A stretch of DNA of 44,209 nt from assembly GCA_017549485.1 (NCBI GenBank), contig JAFYUT010000053.1, positions 1 through 44,209 of the forward strand, written 5' to 3'. Origin of the DNA: Akkermansia sp. (GTDB lineage: Bacteria > Verrucomicrobiota > Verrucomicrobiia > Verrucomicrobiales > Akkermansiaceae). How positions within the stretch are numbered: the stretch's first letter is position 1; each line of letters starts with the position of its first letter. The notes beneath the pieces were generated by a model. That model worked only from the letters and a program-made list of their open reading frames with translations. It made no database searches and was not told the DNA's origin. Position numbers and translations under genes: made by a program. This document shows positions 32,638 to 39,975 of the stretch, piece by piece.

Positions 32638-33720
32638 ATGACTATTAAAAACATAGCCACAACACTTATCGTGAGCACAGGCATATGCTGTGCCGAGGAT
32701 TCCCTTTCTTTCCAACTCTTTCGCACACTGGCACAAGAGACTGACGGCAACTTGGCATTTTCCCCGACAGGGGTAGAAAATGTACTCAACACGCTCAAAA
32801 AGTACAGTGCCGGCAGCACCCTTGCAGAGCTCAGCGCCCTGCCGATGAGCAAAGAAAAAGCAAACTTCAGCATTAATGTTGAGCAAGCAGACGGACTCTT
32901 CGTCTCAGAAAAATTGCCACTTGTTGACGGCATAAAAGATGCAGTCAGCATCAACTTCGGCAAGTCTGCGCAAGCAGCCGACACCATTAATCAATGGTGC
33001 GCAAAGCATACGCACGGCCTGATAAATAAGCTGGTGCAGGCCTCCGACTTTTCTGACTTGACCGCTTTTGTTGCCACCAACGCCATTTACCTTAAAGAAA
33101 ACTGGAAATTCCCCTTTGACCCGAATGACAGTTTCCCGGGAGAGTTCACTATGGCCGATGGCAAAACCGTACCGGCCAACATGATGAGCCGTACCGCCAA
33201 ATTCCCCGCAGCAAAGGGGGAGGACTGGGTAGCCATTGCCCTGCCTTATGCCGCATCAACCCGTGGAGGGGAGCCCTGCTATTTCATTGCCATTTCTCCC
33301 ACAAAAGATATACGAGGCTTCGCTACCACCCTTACTCAAGATAAATACCTAGCCATCCGCAACAGAATCGGTTATGCAGGTGGGCAAACACGCGTTATCA
33401 TGCCCGCTTTCACCATTGATGGTGCTACCCTCAAGCTGAATAACGCGCTGAAAGCAGCCGGGCTCAAAGAAATCTTCAGGGATGCAGATTTCTCTCGCCT
33501 TACCACAACTCAAGCCGGTATTTATCTCTCTGATGTTATGCAGAAATGCTACATCAAAGTAGATGAACAGGGTACCGAAGCAGCAGCGGCCACTGCGTCA
33601 GTAGCAAACTTCCGAGTCCTGCCGCGAACCGTTGTGCTTGACCGACCGTTCATTTGGGTAATCGGCAGTCTCACCGGCTCAGAGGCCCCGCTTTTCATGG
33701 GCATTGTTGAGCAACCCTGA
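32638..33720 (+). CDS. Secreted serpin (serine protease inhibitor)
   Basis: 360 residues with a putative signal peptide (hydrophobic core about residues 6-17, cut near CCAED). The serpin fold is clear: FQLFRTLAQETDGNLAFSP, FVATNAIYLKENWKFPFD, the hinge KVDEQGTEAAAATASV (about 306-322) and the C-terminal VVLDRPFIWVIGSLTG and PLFMGIVEQP. Small residues in the hinge (TEAAAAT) are what inhibitory serpins need for loop insertion. Aligning the hinge with alpha-1-antitrypsin puts P1 at Arg326 in NFRVLP, pointing to trypsin-like proteases. It is somewhat short for the family, mainly in the N-terminal half. It may protect the cell from host or bacterial proteases; the target is inferred. Confidence 0.92.
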   Translation: MTIKNIATTLIVSTGICCAEDSLSFQLFRTLAQETDGNLAFSPTGVENVLNTLKKYSAGSTLAELSALPMSKEKANFSINVEQADGLFVSEKLPLVDGIKDAVSINFGKSAQAADTINQWCAKHTHGLINKLVQASDFSDLTAFVATNAIYLKENWKFPFDPNDSFPGEFTMADGKTVPANMMSRTAKFPAAKGEDWVAIALPYAASTRGGEPCYFIAISPTKDIRGFATTLTQDKYLAIRNRIGYAGGQTRVIMPAFTIDGATLKLNNALKAAGLKEIFRDADFSRLTTTQAGIYLSDVMQKCYIKVDEQGTEAAAATASVANFRVLPRTVVLDRPFIWVIGSLTGSEAPLFMGIVEQP

Positions 33721-33744
33721 ACAGACGAATAAATATTCAACAAA

Positions 33745-33773
33745 CGGGCGGAGGATGCAACATCCTCCGCCCG
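33745..33773. terminator. Terminator between convergent serpin and protease genes
   Basis: Perfect 13 bp GC-rich stem CGGGCGGAGGATG with a 3 nt loop. On the plus strand it is followed by CTCAGTTTT. It lies between two convergent stops. Confidence 0.8.
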
Positions 33774-33803
33774 CTCAGTTTTCAGTAATGAATTAAAACT
33801 GAC

Positions 33804-35015
33804 TTAATCAACATCTTTGAAAGAGACAGGGACCTTCTTGCTCTTCCAAGCCTTGATAAAATCTTTCTGCAGCTTTTCGGCATTTTTGTGAGGCTCAATC
33901 AAGAGCTTTGTGGCCTCCTCGTGAGATTCACCATCCACAAGGGCCTGCATATATTTCTTGAGAGCTTCTACACCTTTCTTGCTATCTAAGTGCACGTAGA
34001 ACGTGATAATCATGGCAGAAAGCGTGTAGGTATCTTTACCCTGCCCCATGTATGAATACATGGTCTGTTGGTCCATGGTCAGGAACTCTTCCAGCGTAAA
34101 GGGGAAATCCAGAGCGCCGTGCCCAGCCTGCTCTTTAGCTTTATGCAGAATAACGGCAAAACAGCGAGTAAAGTCCAAATCTTCACCCACATACGGAACA
34201 TAGCCTATGTACTCCGCCCACCCTTCATTGCACCATATCGGCAAACCGTTGAACACAAAGTTCTGGTGAGTCAATTCATGCACAAGGACGTGAGTATCGA
34301 TATCATTCTTGGCCACGTGACCATCAGAAGAAAGGCCCAATGATTCAAACGGTACCATCACCTTATCACTGGCCAGCGTTTTCTCGGTAATAGGGCCGTT
34401 ATCTCCGGGCGTTTTGCGAGAGCTGTACATGAATACACCGGCAGATGAGGGAGAGCCACCCTGCGCCACGTACTGCTGTTTAGTGGGCCACAGCTCCACA
34501 CGGTATTTCTTTTCAGCACGCTCTTCCTCCGTACGGGGAACGGGCACCACTTCACCCACAGCCTGGTTGGCGGCATAAGCACACTCGAACAAGCGACCCA
34601 CGGTATCACAGGCATTCGCATCTATTTCTACCGGGGTAAAGAAGATATAATTGTTTGTTTCATACACAAAGAATTGGCCTTGTTTGGCCCCCTGTTTAAG
34701 GGTGGTATCCTCCGGCACGGGAATTTTATCGGGCCAGCCATTGGGAGACTTAGCGCGAACATTTCGCACACCTTTTTCTCTCAGTTCTTTGCGCTTTTGC
34801 TGAGCAGCCTTGCCTACATTGCGTTTCTTACTCTTCTTATCCTTCTTGGCAGTCTTTTTCTTTTTGGAGGCTTTTTCATCATCCTCCTCATCATCGGCCA
34901 ACACCACGGTCTCCTCAACCATCGCGGCAGGCTCAGTAAGCGGTTCAGCAACCACTTGGGCGGCAAGCCCCACACCAAAAATCGTCAGCAGTGGCATCCA
35001 TTTACATATTTTCAT
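33804..35015 (-). CDS. Secreted zinc metalloprotease-like protein (HExxH gluzincin)
   Basis: 403 residues with a Sec signal (MKICKWMPLLTIFGVGLAA, cut near VVAEP). Residues about 40-85 form an acidic then lysine-rich low-complexity linker (DDEEDDEKASKKKKTAKK). The catalytic motif is LVHELTHQNF (HELTH at about 246-250), followed by WCNEGWAEYIGY, whose Glu (NEGWAEY) gives the third zinc ligand expected of gluzincins. Similar proteins belong to peptidase MA-like/DUF1570-type families. The likely location is the periplasm or outside. Substrate unknown. It converges on the serpin gene with a shared terminator; a functional link between inhibitor and protease cannot be claimed because serpins of this type target serine proteases. 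Confidence 0.82.
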   Translation of the reverse strand: MKICKWMPLLTIFGVGLAAQVVAEPLTEPAAMVEETVVLADDEEDDEKASKKKKTAKKDKKSKKRNVGKAAQQKRKELREKGVRNVRAKSPNGWPDKIPVPEDTTLKQGAKQGQFFVYETNNYIFFTPVEIDANACDTVGRLFECAYAANQAVGEVVPVPRTEEERAEKKYRVELWPTKQQYVAQGGSPSSAGVFMYSSRKTPGDNGPITEKTLASDKVMVPFESLGLSSDGHVAKNDIDTHVLVHELTHQNFVFNGLPIWCNEGWAEYIGYVPYVGEDLDFTRCFAVILHKAKEQAGHGALDFPFTLEEFLTMDQQTMYSYMGQGKDTYTLSAMIITFYVHLDSKKGVEALKKYMQALVDGESHEEATKLLIEPHKNAEKLQKDFIKAWKSKKVPVSFKDVD

Positions 35016-35119
35016 AGTATAAAAGTATTATTTGCCCATACTCTGCCATATATTCAACGGTTTAGCAAGCATTATTTCTGCAATAACAGCATTTTCCATG
35101 GCTGTGACATCCTGCAAGC

Positions 35120-35149
35120 TTGACAAAATATGCCATCACATGGCATACT
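35120..35149 (+). promoter_or_regulatory. cysS promoter with internal dyad
   Basis: Consensus TTGACA (35120-35125), 18 nt spacer, CATACT (35144-35149), 9 nt before ATG 35159. A 7 bp dyad (35129-35147) covers the spacer and reaches into the -10. Confidence 0.6.
35129..35147. repeat. Inverted repeat in cysS promoter (operator candidate)
   Basis: TATGCCA-TCACA-TGGCATA: a perfect 7 bp dyad with 5 nt centre, overlapping the -10. It fits a repressor site, or a weak hairpin if transcribed from further upstream. Confidence 0.5.
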
Positions 35150-35158
35150 ACGCGCGTT

Positions 35159-36574
35159 ATGTTGAACTTATATGATACACAGACGGGGGCGATGAAGCCC
35201 GTGCAGGCAGAGGACGGCAAGCAGCTGCGCTTCTACTGTTGCGGCCCTACTGTGTATGCCGCTGCACATATCGGTAATTTCCGCACCTTTGTGGTACAAG
35301 ACGTTTTCCGCCGCGTGGTAGAGCTGGGTGGCTTGCGCACCAAGCATGTACGTAACCTGACAGATGTGGACGATAAGACCATCCGCAACTCACAAGCGCA
35401 AGGCATGCCGTTGGGTGAATACACCGCTATGTGGACAGCCAAGTTCCACGCAGACTGCAAGGCTCTCAACTGTCTTTCCCCGCACGTAGAGCCCAGCGCC
35501 GTTGGCCACATCAAAGAGCAACTTGACATTGTACAAAAGCTGATGGAGGGAGGCCATGCTTATCAGAGCGATGACGGCTCCGTCTACTTCCGCATATCCT
35601 CTTACAACGACTACGGCAAACTGGCACACTTAGATCGCCAGGAGCTTGACCTCGGCAAAACGGCCAACACCCGCGCCGATACGGACGAATACGAAAAAGA
35701 CAGCGTTGCTGACTTCGTACTGTGGAAAGCACGCCGCCCCGAAGACGGACCCAACTTCTGGGAGTCTCCGTGGGGAGAAGGTCGCCCCGGTTGGCACTTG
35801 GAGTGCTCTGCCATGAGCCACAAGTACTTGGGAGACACCTTTGACTTACACTCCGGCGGTGTGGACCTCGTGTTCCCGCACCACGAAAATGAGATAGCAC
35901 AAAGCCGCTGCGCCTGCGGTGGACGCTTTGCCCGCCACTGGTTCCACGTAACCCACTTGCTGGTAGATGGTGCCAAGATGAGCAAGAGCTTGGGCAACAT
36001 GTACACGCTGGACCAACTGCAGGAGATGGGCTATACCCCCGCAGCCCTGCGTTATGTGTTGGCCGGCGCCTACTACCGCCGCCCGCTTAACTTCACCCTC
36101 ACCGGCATGAAAGATGCCACCAGCGCGCTCAACAAACTGGGCCGCTTTGACAAAGAACTTGCCAAAGCCAGTGGCGAGAAAGAACCCACTTACCGAGATT
36201 TGGTCAAGAAGGCCCCTGCTCTCGGCATGTTCCAACCGGCTTGGGATAGCTTGGAAGACGACCTGAACGGCCCTGAGGCCCTCGGCCACGTGTTCAGCGC
36301 CATCAAAGGTGTAAAACCCGCTGAGATGGAAAAGGCCGAGGCCACCAAACTTTGGAAAGCATTCCGTTTCATCATGGAAGCCCTCGGCCTGCAACTGCCG
36401 GATCCCGATGCCGACATTGAGGTGCCAGAGGATATCAAAGCCATTGCAGATGAACGCTGGGCTGCTCGCCTAGCCAAAGATTGGGCCGCGGCAGATGCCC
36501 TGCGAGGCAAGCTCGCAGAGCTCGGCTGGGCCATGAAAGACGGCAAAGACGGATACAAACTCACTAAAGCTTAA
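35159..36574 (+). CDS. cysS: Cysteinyl-tRNA synthetase
   Basis: 471 residues, cytosolic class I synthetase charging tRNA-Cys. Motifs: zinc and cysteine pocket YCCGPTVYAAAHIGNFRTFV (HIGN is the HIGH signature, about residues 38-41), WHLECSAMSHKYLG with a zinc Cys, the HSGGVDLVFPHHENEIAQS block, and the KMSKS loop as AKMSKSLGN (about 277). Length is normal. The start is ATG 35159 (MLNLYDTQTG); a TTG 13 codons upstream is the first base region of the -35 box and cannot be the start. It heads a probable operon with queF (8 bases later) and queC. Confidence 0.95.
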   Translation: MLNLYDTQTGAMKPVQAEDGKQLRFYCCGPTVYAAAHIGNFRTFVVQDVFRRVVELGGLRTKHVRNLTDVDDKTIRNSQAQGMPLGEYTAMWTAKFHADCKALNCLSPHVEPSAVGHIKEQLDIVQKLMEGGHAYQSDDGSVYFRISSYNDYGKLAHLDRQELDLGKTANTRADTDEYEKDSVADFVLWKARRPEDGPNFWESPWGEGRPGWHLECSAMSHKYLGDTFDLHSGGVDLVFPHHENEIAQSRCACGGRFARHWFHVTHLLVDGAKMSKSLGNMYTLDQLQEMGYTPAALRYVLAGAYYRRPLNFTLTGMKDATSALNKLGRFDKELAKASGEKEPTYRDLVKKAPALGMFQPAWDSLEDDLNGPEALGHVFSAIKGVKPAEMEKAEATKLWKAFRFIMEALGLQLPDPDADIEVPEDIKAIADERWAARLAKDWAAADALRGKLAELGWAMKDGKDGYKLTKA

Positions 36575-36582
36575 TTAATATC

Positions 36583-36996
36583 ATGGACAACAAAGACCTT
36601 TCTTTGCTCGGTAAACACACCGAATTCTTCAGCAGCCCGGAGGATGCCAAGTTAGAGGCTTTCCCCAACCGCAGCCCGCAGCGCCCGTATGTGGTAACCC
36701 TCACCACACACGAGTTTTCTTCCCTTTGTCCCGTTACCGGGCAGCCGGACAGCTGCGAACTCACCATCACCTACACCCCCGCCGCTAAAGTGGTAGAGAC
36801 AAAGAGCCTCAAATACTATCTTGTCTCGTTCCGCAACTATGCCGCATTCAATGAGCAGGTGGTCAACCGCATTTTGGATGACTTGGTAGCAGCTGTAGAA
36901 CCGGCTTGGATGAAGGTGGAAGGCAAGTTCGGCGCCCGTGGCGGTATTCAGCTTACCTGCACCGCCGAGCACCAGCCCGAGAATCGCCCCGCATGA
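36583..36996 (+). CDS. queF: NADPH-dependent 7-cyano-7-deazaguanine reductase
   Basis: 137 residues, the unimodular (YkvM-like) form. QueF reduces preQ0 to preQ1 in queuosine synthesis. Signature VVETKSLKYYLVSFRN (about residues 67-82) matches the QueF motif E(S/T)K(S)xKxY, and the catalytic Cys lies in SSLCPVTGQPDSCEL (about residue 47) with the following Asp. The start is 8 bases after cysS. It overlaps queC by 4 bases (ATGA), so two steps of the same pathway are translated together. Confidence 0.93.
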   Translation: MDNKDLSLLGKHTEFFSSPEDAKLEAFPNRSPQRPYVVTLTTHEFSSLCPVTGQPDSCELTITYTPAAKVVETKSLKYYLVSFRNYAAFNEQVVNRILDDLVAAVEPAWMKVEGKFGARGGIQLTCTAEHQPENRPA

Positions 36997-37649
36997 AAGT
37001 AGCAGTACTACTCTCCGGCGGGTTGGATTCTACCACCGCGCTTTACTGGGCACACAGCCACCATGAGGTGGTGTGTGCCCTCTCCTTTGACTATGGCAGC
37101 AATCACGCCGCCCAAGAGCTAGACTGTGCTCGTTATCAAGCCGAAAAATTAGGGATTCCCTACCACGAGATTGACCTGCGCAGCATTTCTGCCCACCTGC
37201 AAAGTGCCCTGCTCAGTGGCGCAGACGCCATCCCCTCAGCAGATTATGCAGAGGAAAACCTCAAGCAAACGGTTGTACCGTTCCGCAACGGTATTTTCTT
37301 AGCCATAGCCGCCGGCATAGCAGAGAGCAATGGAGCAGAGGCCATTGTGATAGCTGCCCACGGCGGAGACCACGCTCTATACCCCGATTGCCGCGAGGAT
37401 TTCATGGCTGCCATGGCAAGTGCCATTTCTCTGGGAACTTATGCAGAGCTGCAAATTCTGCGCCCCTTTATAGCCAACACCAAAGGAGAAATTACCGCAA
37501 TCGGTGCAGCGCTTGGGGTAGATTTTACCCACACCTACTCATGCTACTGTGGCAGGGCGCAGCACTGTGGCCAATGCGCCACTTGCCGAGAGCGCAAAGA
37601 ATCCTTTGCAACTGCCGGCATACCGGATCCCACCGTCTACGAGCAATAA
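36993..37649 (+). CDS. queC: 7-cyano-7-deazaguanine synthase
   Basis: 218 residues, cytosolic. QueC converts 7-carboxy-7-deazaguanine to preQ0 using ATP and ammonia. The N-terminal PP-loop is VAVLLSGGLDSTTALYWA (about residues 3-20), FDYGSNHAAQELDCARYQA is the next family block, VPFRNGIFLAIAAGIA follows, and the zinc site is CYCGRAQHCGQCATCRERK (about 186-204) with four cysteines. The start overlaps the queF stop (ATGA) and gives the PP-loop at the usual distance from the N-terminus; longer readings lie within queF. QueD and QueE are not in this window. Confidence 0.94.
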   Translation: MKVAVLLSGGLDSTTALYWAHSHHEVVCALSFDYGSNHAAQELDCARYQAEKLGIPYHEIDLRSISAHLQSALLSGADAIPSADYAEENLKQTVVPFRNGIFLAIAAGIAESNGAEAIVIAAHGGDHALYPDCREDFMAAMASAISLGTYAELQILRPFIANTKGEITAIGAALGVDFTHTYSCYCGRAQHCGQCATCRERKESFATAGIPDPTVYEQ

Positions 37650-37654
37650 GTTGA

Positions 37655-38071
37655 ATGCTGACACTTACCCTAGCAGCAAAAATATTAACAACCAAGAGTA
37701 TACTCACTTGTTGCTCGTTGGTCATACTGGGTGCGGTCGGTATTTTACTGGCTGCCATGTTGACAGACCAAGATAAAGAGATAAGTAAGGTGACATGCTG
37801 TTTCATTTACGGTTGCGGTTTGCTTATATTCGGAGGCATTGCCTATATGCTCCCCATCAGCGCCGAAGAATGGGATGACATACGCGAGAGAGCTCATTTT
37901 TTCAGCCGAAGAGGCGTATGGGACTCGCTTGTATGGACTTGTGTACCGATACTTTCTTTCGTCCTATACGAATTTTCCATCCGATTCATGCAATACAAGC
38001 GCCGACAATGGGCGGAGGAAGACAAACTCAAGCGCAGCAAAGGTTCACGAAAAAAGAAGAGCAAAAGATAA
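37655..38071 (+). CDS. Small membrane protein with basic C-terminus
   Basis: 138 residues with three hydrophobic segments (about residues 15-35, 45-65 and 92-110) and a strongly basic end (EDKLKRSKGSRKKKSKR). No recognised family. It starts 5 bases after queC and may be part of the cysS-queF-queC transcript. The next gene, parB, has its own promoter. The function is unknown; a role in the queuosine pathway is not suggested by its sequence. Confidence 0.65.
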   Translation: MLTLTLAAKILTTKSILTCCSLVILGAVGILLAAMLTDQDKEISKVTCCFIYGCGLLIFGGIAYMLPISAEEWDDIRERAHFFSRRGVWDSLVWTCVPILSFVLYEFSIRFMQYKRRQWAEEDKLKRSKGSRKKKSKR

Positions 38072-38094
38072 ACACGCTATCCGGAAAAAAGGGG

Positions 38095-38123
38095 TTGCAA
38101 TTTTGTAACGGATGGAGTAAAAT
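38095..38123 (+). promoter_or_regulatory. parB promoter
   Basis: TTGCAA (38095-38100), 17 nt spacer, TAAAAT (38118-38123), then the GC-rich ACCGCCCGCGT (11 nt) and ATG 38135. Confidence 0.65.
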
Positions 38124-38134
38124 ACCGCCCGCGT

Positions 38135-39031
38135 ATGGCACGGCAAGCATTAGGAAAAGGACTGGGTGCTTTGATTAAAAAGCAGGAATCCCGCATCACA
38201 GATGGTTCTTCTCAACCTCAGGTTGATGAGAGTCGTGTAATTTTGGCTAAGGTTGAAGAGATTGAAGCCTCGCCTTTCCAACCCCGCAAACACTTTAACG
38301 AAGAACAGATTGCAGAGCTTGCAGACTCCATTCGCGAGCGTGGCTTGATTCAGCCTCTCGTGGTGCGCATGGTAAACGGCAAATATGAGCTTATTGCCGG
38401 TGAGCGCCGTTTGCGTGCAGTGCGCAGTTTAGGCCAAGCTGAGGTAAAGGTAGTAGTGCATGATGCTACCGACCTTGAAGTTGCCGAGCTTACCCTTATC
38501 GAAAACCTGCAACGCGAAGACCTTACTCCGCTTGAAGAGGCTGAGCAATACCGTCTGCTGCAAACCCGTTTCGGCATGAAGCAAGAGGTTATCGCCCGCC
38601 ATGTAGGCAAGTCTCGCACGGTTATTGCCAACATGGTACGTCTGCTTGATTTGGCCGCTCCGGTCAAAGTGATGCTGGAAAAAGCAGAAATCAGCGTGGG
38701 CCATGCCAAAGTACTTCTGCAACTCAAAGAAATGGAGGAGAAGCAGATTGATGCCGCTAAGCGCGTTGCTGAGCAAGGGCTTACCGTACGCCAAACCGAA
38801 CAATTGGTCAAATCTATACTTGACCCCGAAGCCCCCAAACCGAATCTTCCTGTGCTGCGCACCCTGCCCGAGGCTTATGAGATGGTTTGTCAACAGCTTT
38901 CCGCCGATTTCGGTACCAAGGTTAACATCAATCTCAAGGGTAAAAATAACGGCGTAATTGAGATTCCCTACATCGGTAAGGATGAGCTGGTGCGTATTCT
39001 CCAACTCTTCGGCATCAACTTCCCGCAATAA
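38135..39031 (+). CDS. parB: Chromosome-partitioning protein ParB (Spo0J/Noc family)
   Basis: 298 residues. ParB binds parS sites, uses CTP to slide along DNA and drives origin segregation with ParA. It starts MARQALGKGLGALIKKQE, the typical ParB N-terminus (the ParA-stimulating Arg/Lys region). The ParB/Srx CTP-binding domain has SPFQPRKHFNEEQIAELADS and YELIAGERRLRAVRSLG (GERRxR motif, about residues 89-94) and LIENLQREDLTPLEEAEQY. The helix-turn-helix region follows (QEVIARHVGKSRTVIANMVR, about 151-170) and a dimerisation end. No parA lies next to it and I saw no parS site in the window. It overlaps the next gene by one base (TAATG). Confidence 0.94.
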   Translation: MARQALGKGLGALIKKQESRITDGSSQPQVDESRVILAKVEEIEASPFQPRKHFNEEQIAELADSIRERGLIQPLVVRMVNGKYELIAGERRLRAVRSLGQAEVKVVVHDATDLEVAELTLIENLQREDLTPLEEAEQYRLLQTRFGMKQEVIARHVGKSRTVIANMVRLLDLAAPVKVMLEKAEISVGHAKVLLQLKEMEEKQIDAAKRVAEQGLTVRQTEQLVKSILDPEAPKPNLPVLRTLPEAYEMVCQQLSADFGTKVNINLKGKNNGVIEIPYIGKDELVRILQLFGINFPQ

Positions 39032-39963
39032 TGAATCGGCTCAGCGGCTTAGTCGTACTGGGTGCAGCCCTGCTCTGCGGTGGCTGCAAAGATGAATCGG
39101 CTAAAGCAACATCGCACTCCAAGCCGCTCCCCACCTATACGCTCAAGCATACTCCGGATTTTTGCGGAGAAAACGCCTATGTACACTGTGCCGAGTTGTG
39201 TAAGTTAGGGCCCCGGCCTTCCGGCTCAGAGGCTTACGAAAAACAATTACAGTATATTACCCGTCACTTGGAGCAACACGGGTGGGCAGTACGTCGCCAC
39301 TCATTTACCTCACCCCATGGGGTAAAAATGACGAATCTGCACGCCATGTTCGTTAAAGAGGAGGCCCCAAGCTCCGAGCTGTTGCTCACATGCCACATCG
39401 ATACAAAAATCAACGTTTCTGATGACTTTGTAGGCGCAGATGACGGTGCCAGTGGGGCCGCAGTGTTGATGGAGCTTGCACGCCTGCTGTCCGGCACCGA
39501 GCATGCACATCGTATTGAATTGGTATTTTTTGATGGTGAAGAAGCTGTAGCCGAGCGCATGACGGAGACAGATGGGCTCTACGGCTCTAAATATGATGTT
39601 GAGCGCCGTGGCGACAATTTACCCCGCTATATGATTAATCTGGACATGGTGGGGGCTCGCAACAAAACGATACAAGTACCCCTCTTTGATTCCTCTCCCG
39701 AGCTTGTGGATGCCTATTTGGAAACCATTAAAGAGCTTAAGCTCAATGAAAACAAATGGACCATTACCGACCAGGAATACTGGGATGACGACCGTTACTT
39801 CCGCGAGGCCGGAGTAGCCACCATCAACCTGATATGTGACTTTGTAGGCAGTATATGGTGGCACACCCCGCGGGATAACATGAGCAGAATTTGCCCCAAA
39901 TCCTTGCAAGAAAGCGGCATGGTTACCCAAGCGCTGATTCAGCGCATATTGAACAAGCAATAA
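39031..39963 (+). CDS. M28-family lipoprotein, glutaminyl-peptide cyclotransferase-like
   Basis: 310 residues with a lipoprotein signal (MNRLSGLVVLGAALLCGGC, lipobox Cys at about residue 19). The M28 zinc fold is visible: LLTCHIDTK, FVGADDGASGAAVLMELARLL (zinc Asp), LVFFDGEEAV (Glu pair), MINLDMVGA and SIWWHTPRDNM (zinc His, about residue 276). The arrangement of FFDGEEA, GLYGSK and WWHTPRDN is typical of glutaminyl cyclases rather than of aminopeptidases. Such enzymes convert N-terminal Gln to pyroglutamate on exported proteins. The location is periplasmic. Its ATG overlaps the parB stop by one base, an odd pairing of unrelated functions. Confidence 0.85.
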   Translation: MNRLSGLVVLGAALLCGGCKDESAKATSHSKPLPTYTLKHTPDFCGENAYVHCAELCKLGPRPSGSEAYEKQLQYITRHLEQHGWAVRRHSFTSPHGVKMTNLHAMFVKEEAPSSELLLTCHIDTKINVSDDFVGADDGASGAAVLMELARLLSGTEHAHRIELVFFDGEEAVAERMTETDGLYGSKYDVERRGDNLPRYMINLDMVGARNKTIQVPLFDSSPELVDAYLETIKELKLNENKWTITDQEYWDDDRYFREAGVATINLICDFVGSIWWHTPRDNMSRICPKSLQESGMVTQALIQRILNKQ

Positions 39964-39975
39964 AACGCAGGCGGT

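Noticed and set aside
33720..33804. Serpin and zinc protease as an inhibitor-target pair
   Set aside because: They are convergent with a terminator between them, and the serpin mechanism targets serine or cysteine proteases, not metalloproteases.
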